From JBIKWM01 sp044356305 (GTDB lineage Bacteria; Bacteroidota; Bacteroidia; UBA10329): a stretch of DNA of 27,658 nucleotides. Under the pieces are notes generated by a model. It ran no database searches. It was not told the DNA's origin and worked only from the letters and a program-made list of their open reading frames with translations. Every line of letters begins with the position of its first letter. The stretch's first letter is position 1. A program made the translations under genes and the position numbers. This document shows, piece by piece, positions 15,571 to 23,359 of the stretch. The stretch covers positions 1 through 27,658 of the forward strand of contig JBIKWM010000040.1 of assembly GCA_044356305.1 (NCBI GenBank). Reading direction: 5' to 3'.

Positions 15571-16971
15571 ATGGAGAAAGACAGGGTGTGGGTGGGAGAT
15601 GTTGGAATTGCAGGTGCAATGGACGCCACAGCAATTGGCGAGGCCGTGCGTAAGGGCGATTTCAGCCGTGCTGATGTGCTTGAAGGGGTTCGCCAAAGGC
15701 TTGAGGCTGCCAAGGATCTTAACGCTACCGTGTGTACGGATTTTGAGGTGGCTTCCAGGGCTCCGGTGTCTGATGGGCCTTTCTCTGCCGTGCCGATGTT
15801 CATAAAGGACCTGATGCATGCCAAGGGGTTCCCGACATACCACGGCAGTCCGGGTATCCCGCATCGCATTGAGAAGAAGAGCGACCCTGTGGTGAGACAG
15901 ATAGAGAGCACCGGCTGTGTCGTGGTGGGCAAGAGCACCACGAGCGAGTTTGGGTTCCTGCCCAGTACCGAGACCATCAGGCACGGTGCCACCCTCAATC
16001 CCATTCACATAGGGTACAGTACCGGTGGCTCATCGGGTGGTGCAGCTGCCCTGGTAGCGGCCGGGGTGGTGCCCATTGCACATGCAATGGACGGTGGAGG
16101 CAGCATTCGCATTCCGGCAAATTGCTGTGGTCTGGTGGGTTTAAAACCCACACGCGGCCGACATGTGGTCAGTCCTACGGCCATCCTTCCCATTGACATA
16201 GTCACCAACGGGATCGTGAGTCGCACCGTGCGCGATACCGCAAACTATTTCGCGGCCATCGAGAAGTACAGACCCAAGAAGAACCTGCCACCCATCGGTC
16301 ATGTGCAGGGGCCCGATAAGAAACGGTTGCGGATAGCTGTGTTCACTCAGAACCCTGCCGGAATAGAGGCGCACACCGATGTGAGCCGTGCAGTGCTCGG
16401 GTCAGCGGCCGCATGCGAGCGTCTTGGCCATCATGTGGAGCACATCACCACCCCTTTCACCGACCGCGTACTGTTCGACTTCCTGGTCTATTACGCATTC
16501 CTCTCGCGCATGCAGCTCAGCACAGGACGCTTCACATTGCACCCAGCCTTCAAGGCCAGTCTCACGGAGCCTTTCACCAAAGGGTTGGCTGAATTCTTCA
16601 CACGCAGCATGTTGCACGCACCGGGCAGTTTCCGCAGGCTAAAGCGCATTGTTAATGCCGAGCACGAGGCCCTGATGGCCAAGTACGATGTGGCCCTTTG
16701 CCCCACACTGCTCAACCCGGTTCCCAAATTGGGCGAATACGCGGGCGATGTGCCGTTCGTCTCGCTCATCATGCGCATCAATAACTATGTGAACTACACA
16801 ATTTTGCAGAATATAACCGGGGCACCGGCCATCTCGCTGCCCACTGGTCGCTGCTCCAACGGATTGCCCATCGGGCCGCAGTTCTTCACCCGACAAGGTG
16901 GCGAATCCACCCTTCTTGCTCTGGCCTTTGAATTGGAGAATGCGGGAGCCTTTCAGAAGTGGGTGGAATGA
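15571..16971 (+). CDS. Amidase signature hydrolase, 6-aminohexanoate-cyclic-dimer hydrolase (NylA)-like
   Basis: Ser-cisSer-Lys amidase that would hydrolyse a C-N amide bond. The 466 residues show the whole catalytic triad: Lys79 in AVPMFIKDL, cis-Ser154 in STGGSSGG, and nucleophile Ser178 in DGGGSIRIPANCCGLVGLKPTRGR. Spacings of 99 and 24 residues between Lys, cis-Ser and Ser equal those known in fatty acid amide hydrolase. The stretch HAMDGGGSIRIPA...CCGLVGLKP looks more like NylA-type linear and cyclic amide hydrolases than like GatA, and no gatB or gatC is nearby. There is no signal peptide, so it is cytoplasmic. The natural substrate is unknown; NylA activity on nylon oligomers is not implied. 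The yggS gene follows after 35 bases. Confidence 0.88.
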   Translation: MEKDRVWVGDVGIAGAMDATAIGEAVRKGDFSRADVLEGVRQRLEAAKDLNATVCTDFEVASRAPVSDGPFSAVPMFIKDLMHAKGFPTYHGSPGIPHRIEKKSDPVVRQIESTGCVVVGKSTTSEFGFLPSTETIRHGATLNPIHIGYSTGGSSGGAAALVAAGVVPIAHAMDGGGSIRIPANCCGLVGLKPTRGRHVVSPTAILPIDIVTNGIVSRTVRDTANYFAAIEKYRPKKNLPPIGHVQGPDKKRLRIAVFTQNPAGIEAHTDVSRAVLGSAAACERLGHHVEHITTPFTDRVLFDFLVYYAFLSRMQLSTGRFTLHPAFKASLTEPFTKGLAEFFTRSMLHAPGSFRRLKRIVNAEHEALMAKYDVALCPTLLNPVPKLGEYAGDVPFVSLIMRINNYVNYTILQNITGAPAISLPTGRCSNGLPIGPQFFTRQGGESTLLALAFELENAGAFQKWVE

Positions 16972-17006
16972 AACCCTGATGGTAGATAAACAAAGGAAGG
17001 AGCTCA

Positions 17007-17669
17007 ATGGCCATCGCTGAGAATCTCAATGATCTGATGACCCGACTCCCTTCGGGGGTCACGCTTGTGGCAGTGAGCAAGACTCACCCCGTGGAGCGGC
17101 TAATGGAAGCGTATGTGGCCGGACAGAGGCATTTCGGTGAGAATCGGGTTCAGGAGATGTTGGCAAAGCAGGCCGCCATGCCGCCCGATGTGCTTTGGCA
17201 TATGATAGGCCACATGCAGAGCAACAAGGTGCGGGCCATCGTGCCATTCGTTCACCTCATCCACTCCATTGATGGTTCCGCCCTACTGGCCACAGTTGAC
17301 AAGGAGGCCGCCCGTATAGGCCGCGTTGTGGATGTTCTGCTCCAGTTCCACATAGCCACCGAAGAGACCAAGTTCGGGCTCGATCTGGCCGAGGCCGAAT
17401 CACTGCTCTCCTCCTCGGCCTACCGTTCCATGCAACATGTCCGCATCAGGGGTGTGATGGGTATGGCAACTTTCACAGACAACAGCATGCAGGTCCGTGC
17501 CGAGTTTCATTCGCTCAAAGACATATTCAATCATTTGAAAGAGAGATACTTTTTAACTGATAATGGATTCGATACGGTATCGATGGGCATGTCGGGCGAC
17601 TGGTCAACAGCCGTCCAGGAGGGCAGCACCTTGGTGCGCGTGGGCAGCGCCATATTCGGGTCGCGCTGA
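17007..17669 (+). CDS. yggS: YggS/PROSC family pyridoxal-phosphate homeostasis protein
   Basis: Single-domain alanine-racemase-fold protein that binds pyridoxal 5'-phosphate and buffers its level in the cytoplasm; it has no known catalytic reaction. The 220 residues include VAVSKTHP with the PLP lysine Lys25, HFGENRVQEML, WHMIGHMQSNKVR, a C-terminal SMGMSGDW, and VRVGSAIFGSR, all family signatures. It is about 10 residues shorter than E. coli YggS, mostly at the N-terminus. An unusually strong ribosome binding site AGGAAGGAG (16994-17002) stands five bases before the ATG, whereas most genes in this window lack one. It probably shares the amidase mRNA. Confidence 0.95.
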   Translation: MAIAENLNDLMTRLPSGVTLVAVSKTHPVERLMEAYVAGQRHFGENRVQEMLAKQAAMPPDVLWHMIGHMQSNKVRAIVPFVHLIHSIDGSALLATVDKEAARIGRVVDVLLQFHIATEETKFGLDLAEAESLLSSSAYRSMQHVRIRGVMGMATFTDNSMQVRAEFHSLKDIFNHLKERYFLTDNGFDTVSMGMSGDWSTAVQEGSTLVRVGSAIFGSR

Positions 17670-17678
17670 GTGTCTCTT

Positions 17679-17686
17679 TACCTTTG
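17679..17686 (+). promoter_or_regulatory. -7 promoter element very close to its start codon (TACCTTTG)
   Basis: Exact TAnnTTTG followed by C. It ends six bases before the ATG at 17693, so transcription should begin at or within a few bases of the start codon, giving a leaderless or nearly leaderless mRNA. Confidence 0.5.
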
Positions 17687-17692
17687 CTGCGC

Positions 17693-18208
17693 ATGAATAA
17701 GGAACAGCGACAGAAACTGAACGAGGCCCTGGCCAGTGGCGAACGTACTGCGCAGTTCAAAGCATTGCAGGATATGCGCAAACGGGGCGATTCCACCCTG
17801 GTGCCCACATTCCTACTCGCTTTTGCACAGACCGATGACGATGAGCTGCGCAGCGAGTTCTGCCATGTGCTATACGACTTTAAGGATGTGGATGCCATGA
17901 ATGCGGTGCTCGACCATTTGGGCGACCCGGCTTTGGCCACCATAAGACCCAACATGGTAGCTGCCGTCTGGCAATCGGGTCTCGATATGCGCCATCGCTT
18001 GCCAGAACTGGTAGAGGTGGCCCTTTCTGGCGACTATATGGAGTGCCTCGAGGTTCTCACAGCCATCGAGAACATGGATCCGCCCACCGATGTTGCCATG
18101 GTGGAGGCACTGAACCAGCGCATGCATTCGGTGATGGCCGATGATGTGAATGAAAAAGAAGACCTGTTACTGTCCATCATTGAAGTGTTTGCGAAATGGA
18201 AGGCCTGA
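17693..18208 (+). CDS. Small helical-repeat (HEAT-like) protein, function unknown
   Basis: A 171-residue soluble, acidic, leucine-rich protein. I see repeated helix pairs of HEAT type: RTAQFKALQDMRKRGDSTLVPTFLLAFAQ, DDELRSEFCHVLYDFKDVDAMNAVLDHLG and PNMVAAVWQSGLDMRHRLPELVEVAL, each about 35-40 residues. No catalytic motif, signal peptide or membrane segment is present. I chose the ATG at 17693 over the in-frame TTG at 17684, which lies inside the promoter element. The end overlaps the next gene by 13 bases, so the two are translationally linked. Most likely a protein-binding scaffold. Confidence 0.72.
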   Translation: MNKEQRQKLNEALASGERTAQFKALQDMRKRGDSTLVPTFLLAFAQTDDDELRSEFCHVLYDFKDVDAMNAVLDHLGDPALATIRPNMVAAVWQSGLDMRHRLPELVEVALSGDYMECLEVLTAIENMDPPTDVAMVEALNQRMHSVMADDVNEKEDLLLSIIEVFAKWKA

Positions 18209-18867
18209 TAGTTAAGATCAAGGTTGTTCTCCTCACTGTGATCGGGTTGTGGCTTTGCGCCAGCAGAGCTATGGCACAGGAGGATAATGAACAGGAGCGG
18301 AAATTGATCCAGTTCTCTGGTGTGATCATTACGGCCGATAGCCTCAAACCTGTGCCGTTCTGCAACATCATCATCCGGAGCAAGAATCGGGGCACCATCA
18401 GTGACTATTTCGGGTATTTCTCTTTCGTGGCCGAAAAGGGCGACACTGTGCAGTTCTCGAGCATCGGTTTCAAGAAATCGCGGTTCGTCATTCCCGATAG
18501 CCTCGATAGCAAGGCCTACAGCCTTATTCAGACCATGAGTGCCGATACCGTGATGCTGGCCGAGGCTGTGGTATACCCATGGCCTACCAAAGAGCAGTTC
18601 CGCCAGGCTTTCCTCGACCTGCGCCTGCCCGATGACGACATGGTGTTCGCTCAGCGCAACCTGGAGCAGGCCGCCATGAAAGAGCGCATCGAGGCCATGG
18701 GCATGGACGGCAGCATGAACTTCCGCTATGCCATGCAGCAGCGCACCTCACAACTCTATTATGCGGGCCAGTTGCCGCCCAACAACCTTTTGAACCCCAT
18801 CGCCTGGTACAAATTCATCAAGGCCTGGCAGGAAGGGGCGTTCAAGCGGAAGAAGAAGAAGGACTGA
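18196..18867 (+). CDS. Secreted protein with carboxypeptidase-regulatory-like (CarboxypepD_reg) domain
   Basis: The 223-residue product has a signal peptide (VVLLTVIGLWLCASRAMAQ, cut near residue 28) and a CarboxypepD_reg-like beta-sandwich at about residues 35-115: FSGVIITADSLKPVPFCNIIIRSKNRGTISDYFGYFSFVAEKGDTVQFSSIGFKK. This domain is typical of Bacteroidota envelope proteins and TonB-dependent receptors. The remainder (about 120-223) is helical and ends in NPIAWYKFIKAWQEGAFKRKKKKD, an ending I have seen in other Bacteroidota proteins of this kind. There is no barrel, so it is a periplasmic or surface protein of unknown role. Its ATG overlaps the preceding gene. It converges on the pyruvate carboxylase gene nine bases away with no clear terminator. 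Confidence 0.78.
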   Translation: MEGLIVKIKVVLLTVIGLWLCASRAMAQEDNEQERKLIQFSGVIITADSLKPVPFCNIIIRSKNRGTISDYFGYFSFVAEKGDTVQFSSIGFKKSRFVIPDSLDSKAYSLIQTMSADTVMLAEAVVYPWPTKEQFRQAFLDLRLPDDDMVFAQRNLEQAAMKERIEAMGMDGSMNFRYAMQQRTSQLYYAGQLPPNNLLNPIAWYKFIKAWQEGAFKRKKKKD

Positions 18868-18876
18868 GGCTGGCCC

Positions 18877-21800
18877 TCATACCTCCATCACTACCACCAG
18901 ATCGTCAGTCTCCACAAGCGTTCCATCGCTCAGTGCAATGCGCTGCACGGTGCCATCGGCCGGGGCGGTGACGGTGGTCTCCATTTTCATGGCCTCAATG
19001 ATGAACAGGGGCTGGTTGCGTTTCACCTTGGCGCCCGCCTTCACCAACACTTTGCTCAATAGCCCTTGCAAAGGCGACCCCAACTGCAACGGGTTGTCTT
19101 TCTGGGCCTTCTCGTGCTCAATCTTCACAATGTTCAGGCTCTTGTCCTGCACCTGGATGTTGCGGGTCTGGCCATTGATCCGGAAAAACAACGTGCGCAT
19201 GCCGTGCTCATCGGGCGGACCGATGGAGAGCAGTTCTATGATGATGTTCTTGCCCTCGCCAATTTCCACGATCGCCTCATCGCGCAGGCTGAGACCAAAA
19301 AGAAACTGCTTGGTGGGCACCTTGCTCAGGTCTCCGAATTCCTGCCGTTTCCTGTGGTAATCCTCAAAAACCTTGGGGTACATGAGGTACGAGAGGTAGT
19401 CGGTGAACTGGAGAGAGGCATCGAACCGCTTCTTGAACTCCTCAAAACCCTTGTCGAGGTCGATAGGCTTGAGGTGTGCGTTAGGGCGGTCGGTGTAAGG
19501 TTTTTCGCCTTTCAGCACAATTTTCTGGATCTCTTTAGGAAATCCGCCCACCGGCTGGCCGAGGTCGCCACGGAAGAATTCCACCACACTCTCAGGGAAC
19601 GAGATGCTCTCGCCTTTTTCCAGTACATCGGCCACGGTGAGGTTGTTGGTCACCATGTACAGGGCCATGTCGCCCACGACCTTGCTCGATGGGGTCACCT
19701 TCACAACATCGCCAAAGAGGTCATTCACCTCACGGTACATGTGTTTGATATCCTCAAACCGATGGCCGAGACCCAGCGCCTGTGCCTGCCCTTTCAGGTT
19801 GGTGTACTGCCCTCCCGGCATTTCGTGGCCGAACACGGAGGCCGTGCCGGCCTTCATCCCACCTTCAAAAGTGTAGTAGTATTCGCGCACGGCCTCGAAA
19901 TAGTTGCTCATGTGGTCGAGGGCCGTGCGGTCGAGCTGATTCTCGCGGTCGTGGCCCCGCATCATCTCCACCACCGAATTGAAATTGGGCTGCGATGTGA
20001 GGCCGCTCATGCTGCCCAGCGCCACATCTACCACATCAACTCCCGCCTCAATGGCCATGAGGTAGGTGGCGGGCTGCAGGCTGCTGGTGTCGTGCGTGTG
20101 CAGGTGGATGGGGATCTTCACCGTACCCTTCAATGCCGTGACCAGTTCTTTGGCTGCATAGGGTTTCAGCAGGCCGGCCATGTCTTTGATACCCAAAATG
20201 TGCGCCCCCGCATTCTCAATGTCCTTGGCCAGTTGCAGGTAATACTTAAGGTCGTATTTGCTGCGCGATGGATCGAGGATATCGCCTGTGTAGCACATGG
20301 CACCTTCGGCCAGCCCCTCGGTGCGTTCGCGCACGTAACCGATGGTCGGGGCAATACCTTTCATCCAATTGAGCGAGTCGAAAATGCGGAACACATCCAC
20401 ACCGGTCTCCCAACTGTTCTGCACAAATCGCTCCACCACGTTGTCGGGGTAGGCCTTGTATCCTACCGCATTCGATCCACGGATCAGCATCTGTAGCAGC
20501 ACATTGGGCATGGCCCTCCGCAATTGGGCAAGGCGGTCCCATGGGTCCTCGTGCAAGAAGCGAAGGGCCACATCAAACGTGGCACCGCCCCATACTTCCA
20601 TGCTGAATATCTGTGGGCAGGTTTTGGCATAGGCCTCCGCCACGCGCATCATGTCGTAGGTCCTCATCCGCGTGGCGAAAAGGCTCTGATGGGCATCGCG
20701 CATGGTGGTGTCGGTGTACTGTATAGCCCGCTCGTGCAGCAACCACTCACAGAACCTATCAGGGCCCAGTTCGCTCAAAATGTCCTTGGTGCCGCGCGGA
20801 TAGGGCGCAAAACGCGGGTATTCGGGCACCACAGGGCGGTCGAATCGCTTGTTGGGGTCTTTGCCTTTTACATCGGGGTTGCCGTTCACCGTCACCTCGC
20901 CCAGGTAGCGTATGATCTTGGTGGCGCGGTCGCGGCCTTTGGCAAATCTGAACAGCTCGGGCGTGTCGCGTATAAAATTCACCGTCACCTTACCCTGCCT
21001 GAAATCGGGGTGGTTGATGATGTTCTCGAGGAAACGGATGTTGGTCCTTACCCCCCGTATTCGGAACTCCTGCAGACAGCGGGTCATTTTGCGGGCCGCA
21101 CCATCGAGCGTGCGGCTGTGGGCACACACCTTTACCAGCAGCGAATCGAAGAATGGACTGATTCTTACCCCGTTATATACACTTCCCGGATCGAGGCGGA
21201 TGCCGAAGCCCTCGGCTGCCCGGTAGGCGATCAGCGTTCCATGATCGGGTTTGAAATCGTTCTCAGGGTCCTCGGCCGTGATGCGGCACTGAATGGCATA
21301 GCCGTTTATGGTGATGGTGCTCTGGTCGGGGATGGCAATCTCCTCCTCCCACAACCTGTAGCCCATGGCAATGCGGATCTGCAGCTTTACGATGTCGATG
21401 CCCGTTACCATCTCCGTTACAGTGTGCTCCACCTGTATGCGCGGATTCACCTCAATGAAGTAGATGCGGTTATCGGGATCTACGAGAAACTCGACCGTGC
21501 CCACGTTGTTGTACTTCACCGCTTTGGCCAGCTTGATGGCGTAGGCGAACAGTTGTCTGCGCACCTGGTCATCAAGGTTCATGGCAGGGGCCACCTCTAC
21601 CACTTTCTGGTACCTGCGCTGCACGCTGCAGTCGCGCTCAAACAGATGCACGGTGTTGCCTTCGTTGTCGGCCACTATCTGCACCTCTATGTGGCGCGGA
21701 CTTTCAATAAACTTCTCTATGAAGACCGTGTCATCGCCAAAGGCCCGTCCCGCCTCGCGCTTGGCCTCGTTGTAGGCGTTCTCCAGCTGGTCTGCGGCAC

Positions 21801-22320
21801 GTATCACCCGCATGCCGCGCCCGCCACCGCCCGATGCTGCCTTTAGCATCACCGGAAAACCGATGCGCTGCGCCTCGCTCATGGCCAGGTCAACGGTGGT
21901 CAGCGCCACAGCATTGCTCTCTATGATGGGCACTTCGCATTCCACCGCCACCAGTTTGGCCGCGACCTTATCGCCCAAGCGGGCCATCACTTCAGGCTCA
22001 GGGCCGATAAAGACAATCCCTTCTTCCTTGCAGCGTTTGGCAAACTGCACATTCTCGCTCAGAAAACCGTAGCCCGGGTGTATGGCATCCACGTTGCGCT
22101 GCTTGGCCACGTTGATGATCTCTTCAATGTCCAGATATGGTCGCAGCGGATCGTCATCCTTGCCTATCTGGTAGCTCTCATCGGCCTTGTAGCGGTGCAG
22201 CGAGTAGCGGTCCTCATAGGTGTAGATGGCCACGGTGCGCAGCTTCAGCTCTACACATGCGCGCAGAATCCTTATTGCAATCTCCCCTCTGTTGGCTACA
22301 AGTACTTTGCGGATCTTCAT
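18877..22320 (-). CDS. pyc: Pyruvate carboxylase
   Basis: Biotin enzyme that makes oxaloacetate from pyruvate and bicarbonate with ATP, refilling the citric acid cycle and starting gluconeogenesis. The 1147 residues are the full single-chain form. Biotin carboxylase is at about 1-455, with VLVANRGEIAIRI at the start, the ATP-grasp loop GGGGRGM at 164-170 and IEVNPRIQVEHTVTE. The carboxyltransferase is at about 530-805 (YTDTTMRDAHQSLFATRMRT, then THDTSSL and the metal-binding region), followed by the allosteric/tetramerisation part. The biotin carrier is at the C-terminus with the biotinylated Lys1112 in EAMKMET. All key residues appear intact. It is transcribed alone from a promoter 29 bases upstream. 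Large open frames on the opposite strand are by-products of its codon use. Confidence 0.98.
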   Translation of the reverse strand: MKIRKVLVANRGEIAIRILRACVELKLRTVAIYTYEDRYSLHRYKADESYQIGKDDDPLRPYLDIEEIINVAKQRNVDAIHPGYGFLSENVQFAKRCKEEGIVFIGPEPEVMARLGDKVAAKLVAVECEVPIIESNAVALTTVDLAMSEAQRIGFPVMLKAASGGGGRGMRVIRAADQLENAYNEAKREAGRAFGDDTVFIEKFIESPRHIEVQIVADNEGNTVHLFERDCSVQRRYQKVVEVAPAMNLDDQVRRQLFAYAIKLAKAVKYNNVGTVEFLVDPDNRIYFIEVNPRIQVEHTVTEMVTGIDIVKLQIRIAMGYRLWEEEIAIPDQSTITINGYAIQCRITAEDPENDFKPDHGTLIAYRAAEGFGIRLDPGSVYNGVRISPFFDSLLVKVCAHSRTLDGAARKMTRCLQEFRIRGVRTNIRFLENIINHPDFRQGKVTVNFIRDTPELFRFAKGRDRATKIIRYLGEVTVNGNPDVKGKDPNKRFDRPVVPEYPRFAPYPRGTKDILSELGPDRFCEWLLHERAIQYTDTTMRDAHQSLFATRMRTYDMMRVAEAYAKTCPQIFSMEVWGGATFDVALRFLHEDPWDRLAQLRRAMPNVLLQMLIRGSNAVGYKAYPDNVVERFVQNSWETGVDVFRIFDSLNWMKGIAPTIGYVRERTEGLAEGAMCYTGDILDPSRSKYDLKYYLQLAKDIENAGAHILGIKDMAGLLKPYAAKELVTALKGTVKIPIHLHTHDTSSLQPATYLMAIEAGVDVVDVALGSMSGLTSQPNFNSVVEMMRGHDRENQLDRTALDHMSNYFEAVREYYYTFEGGMKAGTASVFGHEMPGGQYTNLKGQAQALGLGHRFEDIKHMYREVNDLFGDVVKVTPSSKVVGDMALYMVTNNLTVADVLEKGESISFPESVVEFFRGDLGQPVGGFPKEIQKIVLKGEKPYTDRPNAHLKPIDLDKGFEEFKKRFDASLQFTDYLSYLMYPKVFEDYHRKRQEFGDLSKVPTKQFLFGLSLRDEAIVEIGEGKNIIIELLSIGPPDEHGMRTLFFRINGQTRNIQVQDKSLNIVKIEHEKAQKDNPLQLGSPLQGLLSKVLVKAGAKVKRNQPLFIIEAMKMETTVTAPADGTVQRIALSDGTLVETDDLVVVMEV

Positions 22321-22348
22321 TTTTTTGCCCCTATGTATCGCAGGCGGC

Positions 22349-22356
22349 CGAATGTA
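22349..22356 (-). promoter_or_regulatory. -7 promoter element of pyc (TACATTCG)
   Basis: Minus-strand TACATTCG, the TAnnTTCG variant, followed by GCCGCC and 28 bases from the ATG. It lies exactly in the loop of a 5-bp inverted repeat, GCGGC at 22344-22348 and GCCGC at 22357-22361. Confidence 0.5.
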
Positions 22357-22422
22357 GCCGCAGGCCGCGCCACCATGGGGTTATGTGGCAGGCGGGTTGT
22401 TCACGGGTTTTGAACGGAAGAG

Positions 22423-22482
22423 CACTCTGAGATCAGATATTGAGATATATGAGATTGGTCAAAACAGATAATCCGCAGAGTG
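22423..22482. other. Widely spaced inverted repeat between pyc and paaG-like gene
   Basis: CACTCTG at 22423-22429 and CAGAGTG at 22476-22482 are perfect inverted copies around an A/T-rich stretch holding several GAGAT words (22428-22455). The 253-base gap between the divergent genes shows no ORF or RNA gene that I can support. The repeat could be chance or an operator. Confidence 0.25.
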
Positions 22483-22546
22483 TGGGAGCACCTTTTTTCA
22501 GATCCTGCCCGCATCGTCATGGGCGCTCTGAAGGTCACGGCCCTCA

Positions 22547-22554
22547 TACCTTCG
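22547..22554 (+). promoter_or_regulatory. -7 promoter element (TACCTTCG)
   Basis: TACCTTCG, the TAnnTTCG variant, followed by C, 19 bases before the ATG at 22574. No TTG at the -33 spacing. Confidence 0.5.
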
Positions 22555-22573
22555 CTTTCTCAAAAGAAGGTAC

Positions 22574-23356
22574 ATGACCTACGATCACATTCTTTTCGAA
22601 CAGCAGGGCGGTGTGGCCTGCATCACCCTCAACAGACCCGATAAGCTCAACAGTTTCAATGTGGGCATGGCCATGGAGTTGCAGGCCGCCCTCGATGTCT
22701 GTCTTACCGATGATTCCATCCGCTGCGTGCTGCTAACCGGGGCAGGTCGCGGTTTCTGTGCCGGGCAGGACCTGGCCGAAGCCATCGAACCGGGCGGCAT
22801 GGCCATTGAGGAACATGTCGAGACCAAGTACAACCCCATTGTGCGCAAGATCAGGGCCCTCGAAAAACCGGTGGTGGCCGCTGTCAATGGCGTGGCGGCC
22901 GGTGCTGGAGCCAATCTGGCCTACTGCTGCGACATCATTTTGGCATCTGAGGCCGCTTCGTTCATCCAGTCTTTCATCAACATAGGTCTGGTGCCTGATA
23001 CAGGCGGCACATACCTGCTGCCGCGTATGGTGGGGCTGCACCGCGCCACCGCCATGACCATGCTGGGCGATAAGTTGACCGCCACCGATGCGGCCGCGCT
23101 CGGCATCGTTTACCGCGTCTGCCCGCCCGATCAGCTCGTGGCCACCGCAACGGATCTCGCCACCCGCCTGTCGCTCATGCCCACACGTGGCCTCGGCCTA
23201 ACAAAAAAGGCCCTTAACATGAGCCTCAGCCACGACCTCGACCAGCAGTTGGAGGTGGAGAAGGAATTGCAGGGGGCCGCAGGCCGCACTGCCGACAATG
23301 CCGAGGGAATTGCCGCTTTCCTGGAAAAGCGCAGACCCTTTTTTGCAGGCAACTGA
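22574..23356 (+). CDS. paaG: Enoyl-CoA hydratase/isomerase family protein, PaaG-like
   Basis: Crotonase-fold enzyme acting on an acyl-CoA in the cytoplasm. The 260 residues have the two oxyanion-hole stretches, GRGFCAGQDL (59-67) and NGVAAGAGANLA (105-116), and the PaaG-type loop FINIGLVPDTGGTYLLPR, with Asp142 matching the catalytic aspartate of PaaG (ring-1,2-epoxyphenylacetyl-CoA isomerase). The hydratase-type glutamates are not at the usual places, in line with an isomerase. KYNPIVRKIRALEKPVVAAVNG also follows PaaG proteins closely. No other paa gene is in the window, so the enzyme may work in phenylacetate breakdown from a distant locus or on another enoyl-CoA. It is followed after three bases by an ATP-grasp gene, so the two share an mRNA. 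Confidence 0.72.
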   Translation: MTYDHILFEQQGGVACITLNRPDKLNSFNVGMAMELQAALDVCLTDDSIRCVLLTGAGRGFCAGQDLAEAIEPGGMAIEEHVETKYNPIVRKIRALEKPVVAAVNGVAAGAGANLAYCCDIILASEAASFIQSFINIGLVPDTGGTYLLPRMVGLHRATAMTMLGDKLTATDAAALGIVYRVCPPDQLVATATDLATRLSLMPTRGLGLTKKALNMSLSHDLDQQLEVEKELQGAAGRTADNAEGIAAFLEKRRPFFAGN

Positions 23357-23359
23357 GCC

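Noticed and set aside
19066..21846. Two long plus-strand open frames (476 and 440 codons) opposite pyruvate carboxylase
   Set aside because: They follow from the GC-rich third positions of pyc; the translations are histidine- and valine-rich without recognisable domains.
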